Source: an uncultured Candidatus Pelagibacter sp. (GTDB taxonomy: Bacteria > Pseudomonadota > Alphaproteobacteria > Pelagibacterales > Pelagibacteraceae). From it: a stretch of 64,000 nucleotides of DNA. The notes beneath the pieces were generated by a model. It was given only the letters and a program-made list of their open reading frames with translations. It was not told the DNA's origin and ran no database searches. Location of the stretch: positions 62,001 through 126,000 of the forward strand of contig CAJWDL010000002.1 of assembly GCA_913030805.1 (NCBI GenBank), given 5' to 3'. The translations under genes and the position numbers were made by a program. Below are positions 37,805-45,456 of this stretch, in pieces (within the stretch, counting starts at the first letter, position 1; every line of letters begins with the position of its first letter).

Positions 37805-38839
37805 TTGAAAACATTAATAATAAGAACTGATAAAGTAGGTGATATATATTTTACCCTGCCATATATAAATTCTATAAGAAAAGCTTATGGCAAAGAGAAC
37901 CTGGACTTATTAATTGCTGAAAATATTTATGATCATTTTGCTGAAAAGAACTACCTATATAATAACATTTATGCTTTTCCAAAAAAAGGAATAATAAAAA
38001 AAATTCTTTTAATTATCAAATTAAGATCAAATAATTACAAGCATATTTTGGTCTTTGATGGTAAGGATAGGTCGTTAATTTTTTCATATTTGTTAAAAGC
38101 CTCAAAGAAAATCTTTTTTTATAATAAAAAAAAAATTAATTCACTTTTAAAAATATTTTTTTTAAATAAAAAGAAACATATATTTGTAGAAGATAATAAA
38201 AAAGAAACATTGAACGATCTCTTTGCTAAAATGTTAAGCCATTTGAAATTTAACAATAAAACTATAGATTTTAAATTTATTAACTTTTGCAATTTATCAA
38301 GTATAAATTTTCCAGATATTTTACGTGAAAGATTTAAAAAATATACCTTATTTCATTTGGATGAAAGGTGGTTTTCAAAATATTATATTAAAAAATTTTA
38401 TGATATAAACTTAACAACAAATGATTTTATAGCTTTTATAAACACCTTTTTTAAAATCCATAAACATAACCTTATAATTACAACAGGTTTTATTAAATTA
38501 CCTTTTATAAATTTGCTTAAAGATAAAATATTCACATATATCCAATCTAATTTTTATGAATATAACTATAATAATTGTAAAGCAATTCTCGTTGAAAATA
38601 GCACATTAAACGAACTAGAAATCATAATAATGAATTCAAAAAATATGATTACCTGTCATACTGGTTTGTCACTGTTGGCAGGAGGATTTAATGTTAACTT
38701 AATTGATATAATAGACAAAGAAAACGACAATGAATTTAATTATCAAAGATTAACTTCTCACATAAAAAGATACAGCAAAATATATAGAAAAGAATTTAAT
38801 GAATTGTATAAAGATATATTATTAAAAATTGATCAATGA
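37805..38839 (+). CDS. Glycosyltransferase family 9-like (heptosyltransferase-related) protein
   Basis: 344 residues from a TTG start (the family start KTLIIRTDKVGDIYFTLPYINSIRKAYGK begins immediately after it). That N-terminus matches GT9 heptosyltransferases (ILIIRxDxIGDxxlTlPxlxxLRxxfP), and MITCHTGLSLLAGGFNVNLIDII resembles their donor-binding end (TGPxHLAaalgxPxvxLf), though the Pro and His are replaced. The gene is very AT- and Lys-rich. It probably adds a sugar to LPS core or another envelope glycan, but the sequence is divergent and the substrate is unknown. Directly after tRNA-Glu, coupled to the GIY-YIG gene by a 4-bp overlap. Confidence 0.75.
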   Translation: MKTLIIRTDKVGDIYFTLPYINSIRKAYGKENLDLLIAENIYDHFAEKNYLYNNIYAFPKKGIIKKILLIIKLRSNNYKHILVFDGKDRSLIFSYLLKASKKIFFYNKKKINSLLKIFFLNKKKHIFVEDNKKETLNDLFAKMLSHLKFNNKTIDFKFINFCNLSSINFPDILRERFKKYTLFHLDERWFSKYYIKKFYDINLTTNDFIAFINTFFKIHKHNLIITTGFIKLPFINLLKDKIFTYIQSNFYEYNYNNCKAILVENSTLNELEIIIMNSKNMITCHTGLSLLAGGFNVNLIDIIDKENDNEFNYQRLTSHIKRYSKIYRKEFNELYKDILLKIDQ

Positions 38840-39111
38840 AATATTATGTATATATGCTGGTAAACAAAAATAAAAATAAATTATTTTCGTATGTAGGTTA
38901 TACAAATAATATTGAAAAACGCATTATGCTTCACAATAATTCTAATGGAGCAAAATTCACCATGGGAAGGAAATGGATACTGTGTTACAAAGAAACTTAT
39001 TTAAGTAAATCAAAAGCAATGTCTAGAGAATATGAATTAAAAAAAGATAGAAAATTTAGAAATTTTCTAAAAGAAAAATTCATGAAGAAGAATAACAATC
39101 TACTATACTAA
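38836..39111 (+). CDS. GIY-YIG nuclease family protein (UPF0213/YhbQ-like)
   Basis: 91 residues. YYVYMLVNKNKNKLFSYVGYTNNIEKRIMLHNNSNGAKFTMGRKWILCYKE gives the GIY (YVYML) and YIG (YVGYT) elements and the catalytic Arg (KR), and SREYELKKDRKFRNFL the conserved Glu. Stand-alone small members such as YhbQ act on DNA in vitro; their role is unclear. Here it lies between two sugar transferases, coupled to the first, an unusual place that suggests it travels with the island. Confidence 0.9.
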   Translation: MKYYVYMLVNKNKNKLFSYVGYTNNIEKRIMLHNNSNGAKFTMGRKWILCYKETYLSKSKAMSREYELKKDRKFRNFLKEKFMKKNNNLLY

Positions 39112-39124
39112 AAAAAATTACACT

Positions 39125-41275
39125 ATGAAAATTTCTATCCTATTACCTTACAAAGAAAATTTTTCACCCACTTACGCTGGTGCTGTATCTTTATTTGTAA
39201 AAGATACTGTCAAATTAAGTGAATATAAAAAGAACATTACTGTTTATGGAAATACAAATTTAAAAAATATATTTAAACTTACCTATAAAAATATAGATTT
39301 AAAAAAAAATTTAATTCAAAGTGGCAGCAAACTTTATGTAAATGAATTTTTAAATTACGAAAATGAATCACCCTCTGATTTAATAGAGATTCATAATCGA
39401 CCCAATTATTTTCATTTAATACATAAAAAAATTATTAATCAAAAAATAGTTTTATATTTTCATAACGATCCTCTTACTATGACTGGATCAAAATCTTTAA
39501 CTGATAGAAAAAAATTATTAAATCATGCGTCAAAAATTATTTTTAATAGCCATTGGTCAAGAAAAAGATTTTTGCAAGGTATTGAAGGAATCCATTTAAA
39601 TTCGGAAAAAATTTCCGTAATTTGTCAGTCAATTGGTCCAACAAAAGTAAATTTAAATAAGAAAAAAAAATGGATTACTTTTGTTGGTAAATTAAACCGG
39701 GCAAAAGGTTATGATTTATTTGGAAATGCTATTTTGAAAATCCTAAAAAAATATAAACAATGGAAAGGAATGGTTATTGGAGATGAGCCCCGAGCAACTC
39801 TTATTTTTAAACACAAAAGACTTAATGTAATGGGTTTTACAAATCATAATAGGGTATTAGAAATTTTTAAGAGAACAAGTATTGCAGTAGTTTGTTCAAG
39901 ATGGAATGAACCATTAGGCAGATCAAGCCTTGAGGCTTCTAGTCGTGGATGCGCAACCATTATTAGCAATAAAGGAGGTCTGCCAGAAACTATTACCCAC
40001 GGAATCATTTTAAAAAAATTAAGTATTTCCTCTGTTTACAATGCAATTAAAGATTTAATTGAAAATGAAAATAAAAGAAAACTGCTGCAAGATTTATCTA
40101 TAAAAAATTTTTTTCATACAAATAAATTAAGTTCGAAAAAAATGGACCAATATAGAAGAAATATTTTAAAAACAAGTCCATTAAAAAGAAACTTAACTAA
40201 TCATATTCCAAAAAGTTTACGTATTTTGCATGTTACTAATTTTAACGAACGTCATGATGGTAGACTTTTTTTTAATACTGGCAGAAGAATTAATAACGGA
40301 TTCATTAGACTTGGTCATAGCGTTTTAGAATTTAGCGATAGAGATATAGTTAAACACTACAAGAGTTTTAAAGACCACACTGGTTCGAAAGCTTTAAATC
40401 GTAAATTGATCAATACCGTTTATAATTACAAACCAGATTTATTGATTTTCGGACATGCTGATCTCGTAAAACCAGAAACTATAGCCTACCTAAAAGAAAA
40501 TTATAAAGATTTAAAGGTTGCCCAATGGTTTTTAGATCCGCTTATTAAAAACGGACCAGATTATGAAAAGAATAAATCGAGAATTTTAAACAAAATTAAA
40601 TTTACTGATACAAATTTTTTAACTACTTCACCTGATGTTATAGATTTTTTACCCAAAAACAAATCATGTTTCTTTATACCTAATCCATCAGATCCATCTT
40701 TTGAAGTTTTGAATAATTACAAAAATAATCAGTGTTCTATGGACGTTTTTTTTGCTCTAAGTCATGGTGTACATAGGGGTATTTTAAAGAGGGGTAAGCA
40801 CGATGAACGTGCCGATTTTGTGAATAAACTAATGGAGAAAACACCAAACGTTAAATTTGACTTGTATGGAATAAATAACATCCAACCCATTTGGGCTGAT
40901 TCATATTTTAAATCAATAGCTAATGCAAAAATGGGAATTAATTTAAGCAGGGGTAATCCAATCAAATATTACAGCAGCGATAGAATTACTCAATTCGTAG
41001 GTAATGGTCTTCTTACATTTATTCACGACAAAACTCATTACAATAATTTCTTTTCAGAAGATGAAATTGTATTTTATAATAATGTTTCTAATCTTTCTGA
41101 AAAAATCCAAAAATTTGCAAAAGATGATTATTTAAGAAAAAAGATTGCCAAAAAAGGAAAAGCAAAATATATGAAATTTTTTAATTCTACAATAGTGGCC
41201 GATTATATAATTAAGAATACTTTTGGTCATAGTTATAAAAAAAACACTTATTTGTGGGAAGATAATAAAAATTAA
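39125..41275 (+). CDS. Two-domain glycosyltransferase: GT4-type plus CgeB-like domain
   Basis: 716 residues. N-terminal half (about 1-350): MKISILLPYKENFSPTYAGAVSLFVKD, a Rossmann pair, WITFVGKLNRAKGYDLFG and SRWNEPLGRSSLEASSRGCATIISNKGGLPE, the GT4 donor-binding E-x7-E region. From about residue 363 a second GT-B unit begins LRILHVTNFNERHDGRLFFNTGRRINNGFIRLGH and ends in GINLSRGNPIKYYSSDRITQFVGNGLLTF, like CgeB/Glyco_trans_1_2 proteins. No membrane segments. It may perform two consecutive sugar transfers on an envelope glycan. In the same direction as the GT9 and GIY-YIG genes, convergent with the integrase. Confidence 0.82.
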   Translation: MKISILLPYKENFSPTYAGAVSLFVKDTVKLSEYKKNITVYGNTNLKNIFKLTYKNIDLKKNLIQSGSKLYVNEFLNYENESPSDLIEIHNRPNYFHLIHKKIINQKIVLYFHNDPLTMTGSKSLTDRKKLLNHASKIIFNSHWSRKRFLQGIEGIHLNSEKISVICQSIGPTKVNLNKKKKWITFVGKLNRAKGYDLFGNAILKILKKYKQWKGMVIGDEPRATLIFKHKRLNVMGFTNHNRVLEIFKRTSIAVVCSRWNEPLGRSSLEASSRGCATIISNKGGLPETITHGIILKKLSISSVYNAIKDLIENENKRKLLQDLSIKNFFHTNKLSSKKMDQYRRNILKTSPLKRNLTNHIPKSLRILHVTNFNERHDGRLFFNTGRRINNGFIRLGHSVLEFSDRDIVKHYKSFKDHTGSKALNRKLINTVYNYKPDLLIFGHADLVKPETIAYLKENYKDLKVAQWFLDPLIKNGPDYEKNKSRILNKIKFTDTNFLTTSPDVIDFLPKNKSCFFIPNPSDPSFEVLNNYKNNQCSMDVFFALSHGVHRGILKRGKHDERADFVNKLMEKTPNVKFDLYGINNIQPIWADSYFKSIANAKMGINLSRGNPIKYYSSDRITQFVGNGLLTFIHDKTHYNNFFSEDEIVFYNNVSNLSEKIQKFAKDDYLRKKIAKKGKAKYMKFFNSTIVADYIIKNTFGHSYKKNTYLWEDNKN

Positions 41276-41283
41276 ATCTTTAA

Positions 41284-42240
41284 TTATATTTTAATTTTAT
41301 TTAGTGCATTATTTTTAAATAAATTTGCTTCTTTAATGTAACGTCTAACCATTTGAGTAGTTTTATGACCTGTCATGGCCATAATACTTCTTTCGTCTGC
41401 GCCAGATTCAGCAGTGACTGTTGCAAAACCTGATCTTAAACTATGACCTGAATAATTTTTGTTTTCTATGCCAGCAATATCTAGATAATATTTTATCAAT
41501 AATGCAACTGATTGATCTGTTAAGCGATTTTCGCTCAGTTTAAAACTTTTGGAAAAACGTCTAAATATTGGACCAGTTTTAATATTTGATAACTCAAGCC
41601 ATTTTTTTAAATGCAAAACGGGACAGTAGTTTTGATTGGAAAAGTAGGGGAGGCCTTTTACCATTCCTTCACCAAATTGGTCTGTTTTTGACCTTCTAAT
41701 GACGATTTTGACCCCTTCTTGTACTATTTCTATATCATTATAATTAATTGACACCAGTTCAGTTCTTCTAAAGCCACCTCCAAATCCAATAAGAATTAAG
41801 GTTTTATCTCTAATTTTTTTGATTTCTTTAGTCTTTTCATTATCTATTACATTAATAATTGTTTTTAACTCATTGATTAATATTGGTTTTTTACCTTGCT
41901 GAAAACTTCCCATTTTACGCTTAATACCCATTAAATTTTCAATAATTATAGGGTGTTTAGCATCAAGATAGTGGCCTTTGAGTTTATGAATAACGCCTAT
42001 TGATACCAATCTTCGTCTTAAAGTGCTAATTTTAGTACCCTTTGAAGATAGGAAAGTTAAATATAAAGCAACTATTTTTGATTCAGTGGGAAGAGGTTTA
42101 AGGCTATTTTTCGCACAAAAAGCTGAAAAATCATTAAAATCAGATCTATATGCACGAATAGTATTACTTGCCTTAGAACTTTTAAGATTGTTTAAAGTTT
42201 GGTTCTGCAAAGCTTTAATATCAGTTATAAGTTCATTCAT
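41284..42240 (-). CDS. Tyrosine recombinase / phage-type integrase
   Basis: 318 residues. An N-terminal SAM-like core-binding domain (NTIRAYRSDFNDFSAFCAKNSL...) is followed by the catalytic domain: GFGGGFRRTELVSI (first Arg), YSGHSLRSGFATVTAESG (HxxR), MAMTGHKTTQMVRRYIKE (His and catalytic Tyr). The full RKHRHY set appears present, so it should be active. This type resembles stand-alone integrases that insert islands in tRNA genes. It lies 3.5 kb from tRNA-Glu(TTC), with island-like genes between, but I found no copied tRNA-Glu end next to it. Confidence 0.92.
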   Translation of the reverse strand: MNELITDIKALQNQTLNNLKSSKASNTIRAYRSDFNDFSAFCAKNSLKPLPTESKIVALYLTFLSSKGTKISTLRRRLVSIGVIHKLKGHYLDAKHPIIIENLMGIKRKMGSFQQGKKPILINELKTIINVIDNEKTKEIKKIRDKTLILIGFGGGFRRTELVSINYNDIEIVQEGVKIVIRRSKTDQFGEGMVKGLPYFSNQNYCPVLHLKKWLELSNIKTGPIFRRFSKSFKLSENRLTDQSVALLIKYYLDIAGIENKNYSGHSLRSGFATVTAESGADERSIMAMTGHKTTQMVRRYIKEANLFKNNALNKIKI

Positions 42241-42324
42241 GTTTTTTATTACTATTGATAACCTTTAATTATCGTTAGTAATATATTAAGTGATTTTAGA
42301 AGTCAATAACTATAATTTAAAAAC

Positions 42325-42762
42325 ATGATTAGAGATTTAGTTCAATCTGACAGGCAAAATTGGGAAAAATTGTATATTGATTATGCTGAGTTTTACAAAG
42401 TTCCTATGAATAATGAAATTTTGGATACTGTTTGGAGTTGGTTGTTTGATAAAAAACATGTTGTTAATGGACTTTGTTATGAAACAGAAGGTAAAATCGT
42501 TGGAATTGCTCATTATAGAACCATGCCAAGGCCATTAAATGATAAATATATAGGTTTTCTTGACGATTTGTTTGTGAACCCAAATTTTAGAGGAAAAAAA
42601 ATAGGACAAAAACTGATAATGGCTTTAAAAGACATAGCAAAATCTAATGATTGGCAAGTAATAAGTTGGATTACCCACTCTTCTAATGATACTGCAAAAA
42701 AATTATATGCTAAATTAGCCATTAATACAGAATTTGATCTATATGAACTTAAAAGGAACTAA
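42325..42762 (+). CDS. GNAT family N-acetyltransferase
   Basis: 145 residues. MIRDLVQSDRQNWEKLYIDYAEFY opens the fold; YIGFLDDLFVNPNFRGKKIGQKLIMALKDIAK carries the acetyl-CoA pyrophosphate loop (RGKKIGQKL), and WITHSSNDTAKKLYAKLA the C-terminal part. The substrate is unknown. Its end overlaps the short MGMT gene by 20 bp, so both are probably co-expressed. Confidence 0.9.
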   Translation: MIRDLVQSDRQNWEKLYIDYAEFYKVPMNNEILDTVWSWLFDKKHVVNGLCYETEGKIVGIAHYRTMPRPLNDKYIGFLDDLFVNPNFRGKKIGQKLIMALKDIAKSNDWQVISWITHSSNDTAKKLYAKLAINTEFDLYELKRN

Positions 42763-43018
42763 ATTTCAGGTAAAAGTGTGGAAATACCTTAAAACTATAC
42801 CAAAAGGCAAGGTAAAAACCTATAAACAGGTCGCTATAGGCATAAATAAGCCTAAAGCAGCACGTGCTGTGGCCAATGCCTGCGCTAAGAACCCATATGC
42901 CCCTAAAGTACCATGTCATAGGGTCATTAGGTCTGATGGTACCTTAGGTGGCTTCTCCAGCCCTGGAGGAACGAAAACCAAGAAAAAACTGCTAAAAAAA
43001 GAAGGTTTTTTGCTTTAA
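42743..43018 (+). CDS. Short methylated-DNA-protein cysteine methyltransferase (Ogt/MGMT C-terminal domain only)
   Basis: About 91 residues from the ATG at 42743; the track start at 42734 is a TTG in the GNAT gene. FQVKVWKYLKTIPKGKVKTYKQVAIGINKPKAARAVANACAKNP carries the DNA-binding helix with the arginine finger (RAVANA), and VPCHRVIRSDGTLGGFSSPGG the reactive Cys in PCHRV. So it is not an alkyltransferase-like (ATL) protein, which has PWHRV. The usual N-terminal RNaseH-like domain is missing. It should repair O6-alkylguanine. It is visibly richer in GC than neighbouring genes. Confidence 0.9.
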   Translation: MNLKGTKFQVKVWKYLKTIPKGKVKTYKQVAIGINKPKAARAVANACAKNPYAPKVPCHRVIRSDGTLGGFSSPGGTKTKKKLLKKEGFLL

Positions 43019-43537
43019 AAACTAGCATTATCAACGTTTTTTGCATCATATTCAATATTTTCTTCTCTAATACTAGTTACACCCTTCAGTTGTACCATTT
43101 ATCCTAAAATCTCAATATATAACCCTTCTATGCGCCTTTAAACGCTATATTCCTAGATTACAAGGCTCACTAATTCACATATATTTTGTGCTATTTAATC
43201 GACCTCTTCTCTTCAATTACCTTTACTGACTTATTAATTAATTCTTTTCTTAGATCTCTAATTTATGGCCATTTAACTTGTTTATTTCATTAATTCTTAT
43301 TTATTCTAGTGCATCTCATTATTTATTAATTTTCACACTATATTTAACATGTGCTCTTATTTATGCCTATTTTGCTCGTATATTTCTATAATATTTATGT
43401 TTTGCTCTAACAGACTGTTTTATATATTCTAATTTCTACTATATTATATATTACTTTAAGTATTGATAAATATTCATTAAATTCAATAACTTAAATACAT
43501 ATATTAAAGTAGAATATTATAATATAGTAAATAAATA
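43019..43537 (+). other. Non-coding AT-rich stretch between convergent genes
   Basis: 519 bp without a plausible gene. The upper strand is markedly pyrimidine-rich, as on the non-template side of reverse-strand genes here, with recurring TTTGCTC and TTATTTAT words; this could be the remains of a decayed reverse-strand gene. The last 90 bp hold the long inverted repeat listed separately. Confidence 0.6.
43438..43528. repeat. Long imperfect inverted repeat (possible bidirectional terminator or MITE-like element)
   Basis: The left arm ACTATATTATATATTACTTTAAG pairs with the right arm TTAAAGTAGAATATTATAATATAGT with only small bulges; a second inner stem AAGTATTGA/TCAATAACTT continues the fold toward a 16-nt loop. 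It ends 9 bp from the stop of the reverse-strand DMT gene and lies between convergent genes, fitting a terminator, but there is no clean T-run. Terminal arms with internal AT-rich sequence also fit a small mobile element. Confidence 0.65.
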
Positions 43538-44343
43538 CTAACTAGATATAAACCTCTCCCTAAATGAAATATAGACACCAGATAATACAATAATAGCTAA
43601 ACCTATCCACGTCCAAAAGTCTGGAAAATCAGAAAAGAAATAATAACCAATTGAAACGTTTGTAATAATTTCAAAGTAACTAAATGGGGCTAATTTTGAT
43701 GCATCAGCGTATTTTAAAGATGCACATAAACCTATGAAGAACATTAATATCCATTGACCAGAAGTAGGTACTACCCAAGTAAAAGGCATGTACAAAGTTA
43801 AGATAAAGGCTCCTACTACACCGGTAATCAGTAATGTTAATAAAGGAGTATCTACTGTGTGAAGTTTTCTCGTAACAATAATATATGTTCCATAAAAAAA
43901 ACCTGTTCCCAAAGCTGTTAAAGTAGCAATATTAAAATCCAACAAACCTGGGCGAATAACAATTAAACTACCCAGAAAACCCACAATCACTGCAGACCAC
44001 CTTCTATAACCAACTCTTTCACCCAAAAAAAATGGCGATAATGCAGTTACAATTAATGGTGCAACAAATGCCAAGGTAAAGATATTATTGAAATTGAATA
44101 AAAAAATAAAATGTTTGCAAAAAGCAAGATTAGACCTCGAGTAAACTGTAATTTAGGTTTGGAGGTCCATACTAATTGTTTCCTAAAAAAGAAAAACATA
44201 AAAAATAAGACAATTAGCATCGTAAAAAAATATCTTGCCCACACTATTTGCAAAACGGGTAAATCAGAACTAAGATGTTTTGCCATTCCATCCATAACAG
44301 GCAAAATAGCCCAAGCTAATAGATTATAAAAAATCGCTTTCAC
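43538..44343 (-). pseudogene. EamA/DMT family transporter, frameshifted
   Basis: Two track ORFs on the reverse strand join into one family member. The 96-aa upstream piece (MKAIFYNLLAWAILPVMDGMAKHLSSDLPVLQIVWARYFFTML...FYSISIISLP) is the first part of an EamA domain; the 178-aa downstream piece (LAFVAPLIVTALSPFFLGERVGYRRWSAVIVGFLGSLIVIRPG...) continues at the conserved fourth helix. The frames part near 44060-44090, with several expected residues (usually ADA/TAL) lost, so more than one base seems deleted. Full members have about 10 helices. It probably no longer transports metabolites. Confidence 0.85.
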
Positions 44344-44346
44344 TAT

Positions 44347-45246
44347 TTAGTTAAAATATTTTAGAGCCAAAAACACCACTATAGGAATTGTAATAAAAGA
44401 TAAAAATGTTGAAAGCACTACTGTGCTGGCAATGCTATCTACGATTTTTCTAGGAGAATAAATTTCTCCAATTAAATATGTTAAAACAGCTGATGGCATG
44501 GATGTTTGTATAAACATTACACCCGCCTCTATGCCAGCTAAATTAAACATTCGTACAAACCCAAAACCTACTAATGGACCAATAATAATTCTAACAAATG
44601 AAAAAAATAAACTTTCATTAAATGAAAAAATTTTTAGTTTGGAAAGAGCAACACCTAAGGACATAAGTACTAAAAAAATAGTGGAATATGCAATTAAGAA
44701 TGTTGCATTTTCTATAAACTTTGGTGATGGAATTTTGAAATAAACAAAAAACAAAGAAATAATCAGAGCGTATATTGAAACACAATTTATAAGTGGTTTA
44801 AAAGAAAATTTTCTGCTTGCTAAAAGAATATTAAGACTAAAATGAAAAACAACTACCACCGAAGTAACTGCCGCTGCTATTGCTAATCCTAATTTACCAT
44901 AAGCAAAAAAACAGATTGGCAAACCCATATTTCCTGTGTTTGGAAGAATTAAAGGTGGAAGAAGTCTATATATATCTTTATTAAGAATTTTTAAAACTAG
45001 AACACCTATAACCGCGAATAATCCAACGTATAATAGCATGTAGTATAAAAATCTTAAAAATAGATCAAAATCTGCATTTGAGGATGTAAGAGAATAGAAA
45101 ATAATGCATGGAAGACCAATATTTCCTGATAAATTTGTGATGAATTTAGTGTCAAATTTAGGTTCCTTTTTTCCGTACCAATAGCCAATTCCTATAGTCA
45201 AAAATACAGGAAATAGGACCTCGAAAAGCTTTATATATAACTCCAT
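44347..45246 (-). CDS. AEC family (auxin efflux carrier-type) permease
   Basis: 299 residues with about 10 hydrophobic segments in two halves of five. IGLPCIIFYSLTSS in the first half and LPNTGNMGLPICFFAYGKLGLAIA carry the N-x-G-(N/x)-M-G-L-P broken-helix signature of the AEC family; FIQTSMPSAVLTYLIGEIY is the repeat in the second half. Substrate unknown (malonate, auxin-like acids or amino acids in relatives). It starts 3 bp after the DMT pseudogene's own start region, in the same direction. Confidence 0.9.
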   Translation of the reverse strand: MELYIKLFEVLFPVFLTIGIGYWYGKKEPKFDTKFITNLSGNIGLPCIIFYSLTSSNADFDLFLRFLYYMLLYVGLFAVIGVLVLKILNKDIYRLLPPLILPNTGNMGLPICFFAYGKLGLAIAAAVTSVVVVFHFSLNILLASRKFSFKPLINCVSIYALIISLFFVYFKIPSPKFIENATFLIAYSTIFLVLMSLGVALSKLKIFSFNESLFFSFVRIIIGPLVGFGFVRMFNLAGIEAGVMFIQTSMPSAVLTYLIGEIYSPRKIVDSIASTVVLSTFLSFITIPIVVFLALKYFN

Positions 45247-45284
45247 TTAGTCTCAAAAAATAAGAAATATTTATATGTTTATTT

Positions 45285-45452
45285 TTATTTTTTTTTCTTC
45301 TTAATAAAGTGTCTTTTAAAAATGCCTTTTTTTTCTAGTCTTTCTTCGTACAAATTGATTTCCTTTACCAAATGCCTGTCATAAAAATGAATAATAGCAA
45401 TCAATAAAATAATAAAAACTACAATTAAAATTAGCAATGAAATTTCACTCAT
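45285..45452 (-). CDS. Tiny single-pass membrane protein (55 aa)
   Basis: Not in the track. The reverse-strand ORF from the ATG at 45452 reads MSEISLLILIVVFIILLIAIIHFYDRHLVKEINLYEERLEKKGIFKRHFIKKKKK. One membrane helix (about residues 5-22) with a basic cytoplasmic tail. It starts 4 bp after the stop of the SbmA/BacA-like gene in the same direction, so translational coupling is likely. No family recognised; it could be a regulatory subunit of that transporter. Confidence 0.6.
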   Translation of the reverse strand: MSEISLLILIVVFIILLIAIIHFYDRHLVKEINLYEERLEKKGIFKRHFIKKKKK

Positions 45453-45456
45453 TTTA

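Noticed and set aside
41276-42330. Direct repeat of the tRNA-Glu 3' end (att site) flanking the integrase
   Set aside because: Searched by eye for GGTTCGATTCCCC and TTGGGACCG near the integrase; not present in the window.
42743-43018. Alkyltransferase-like (ATL) protein
   Set aside because: The motif is PCHRV with the reactive Cys, not PWHRV.
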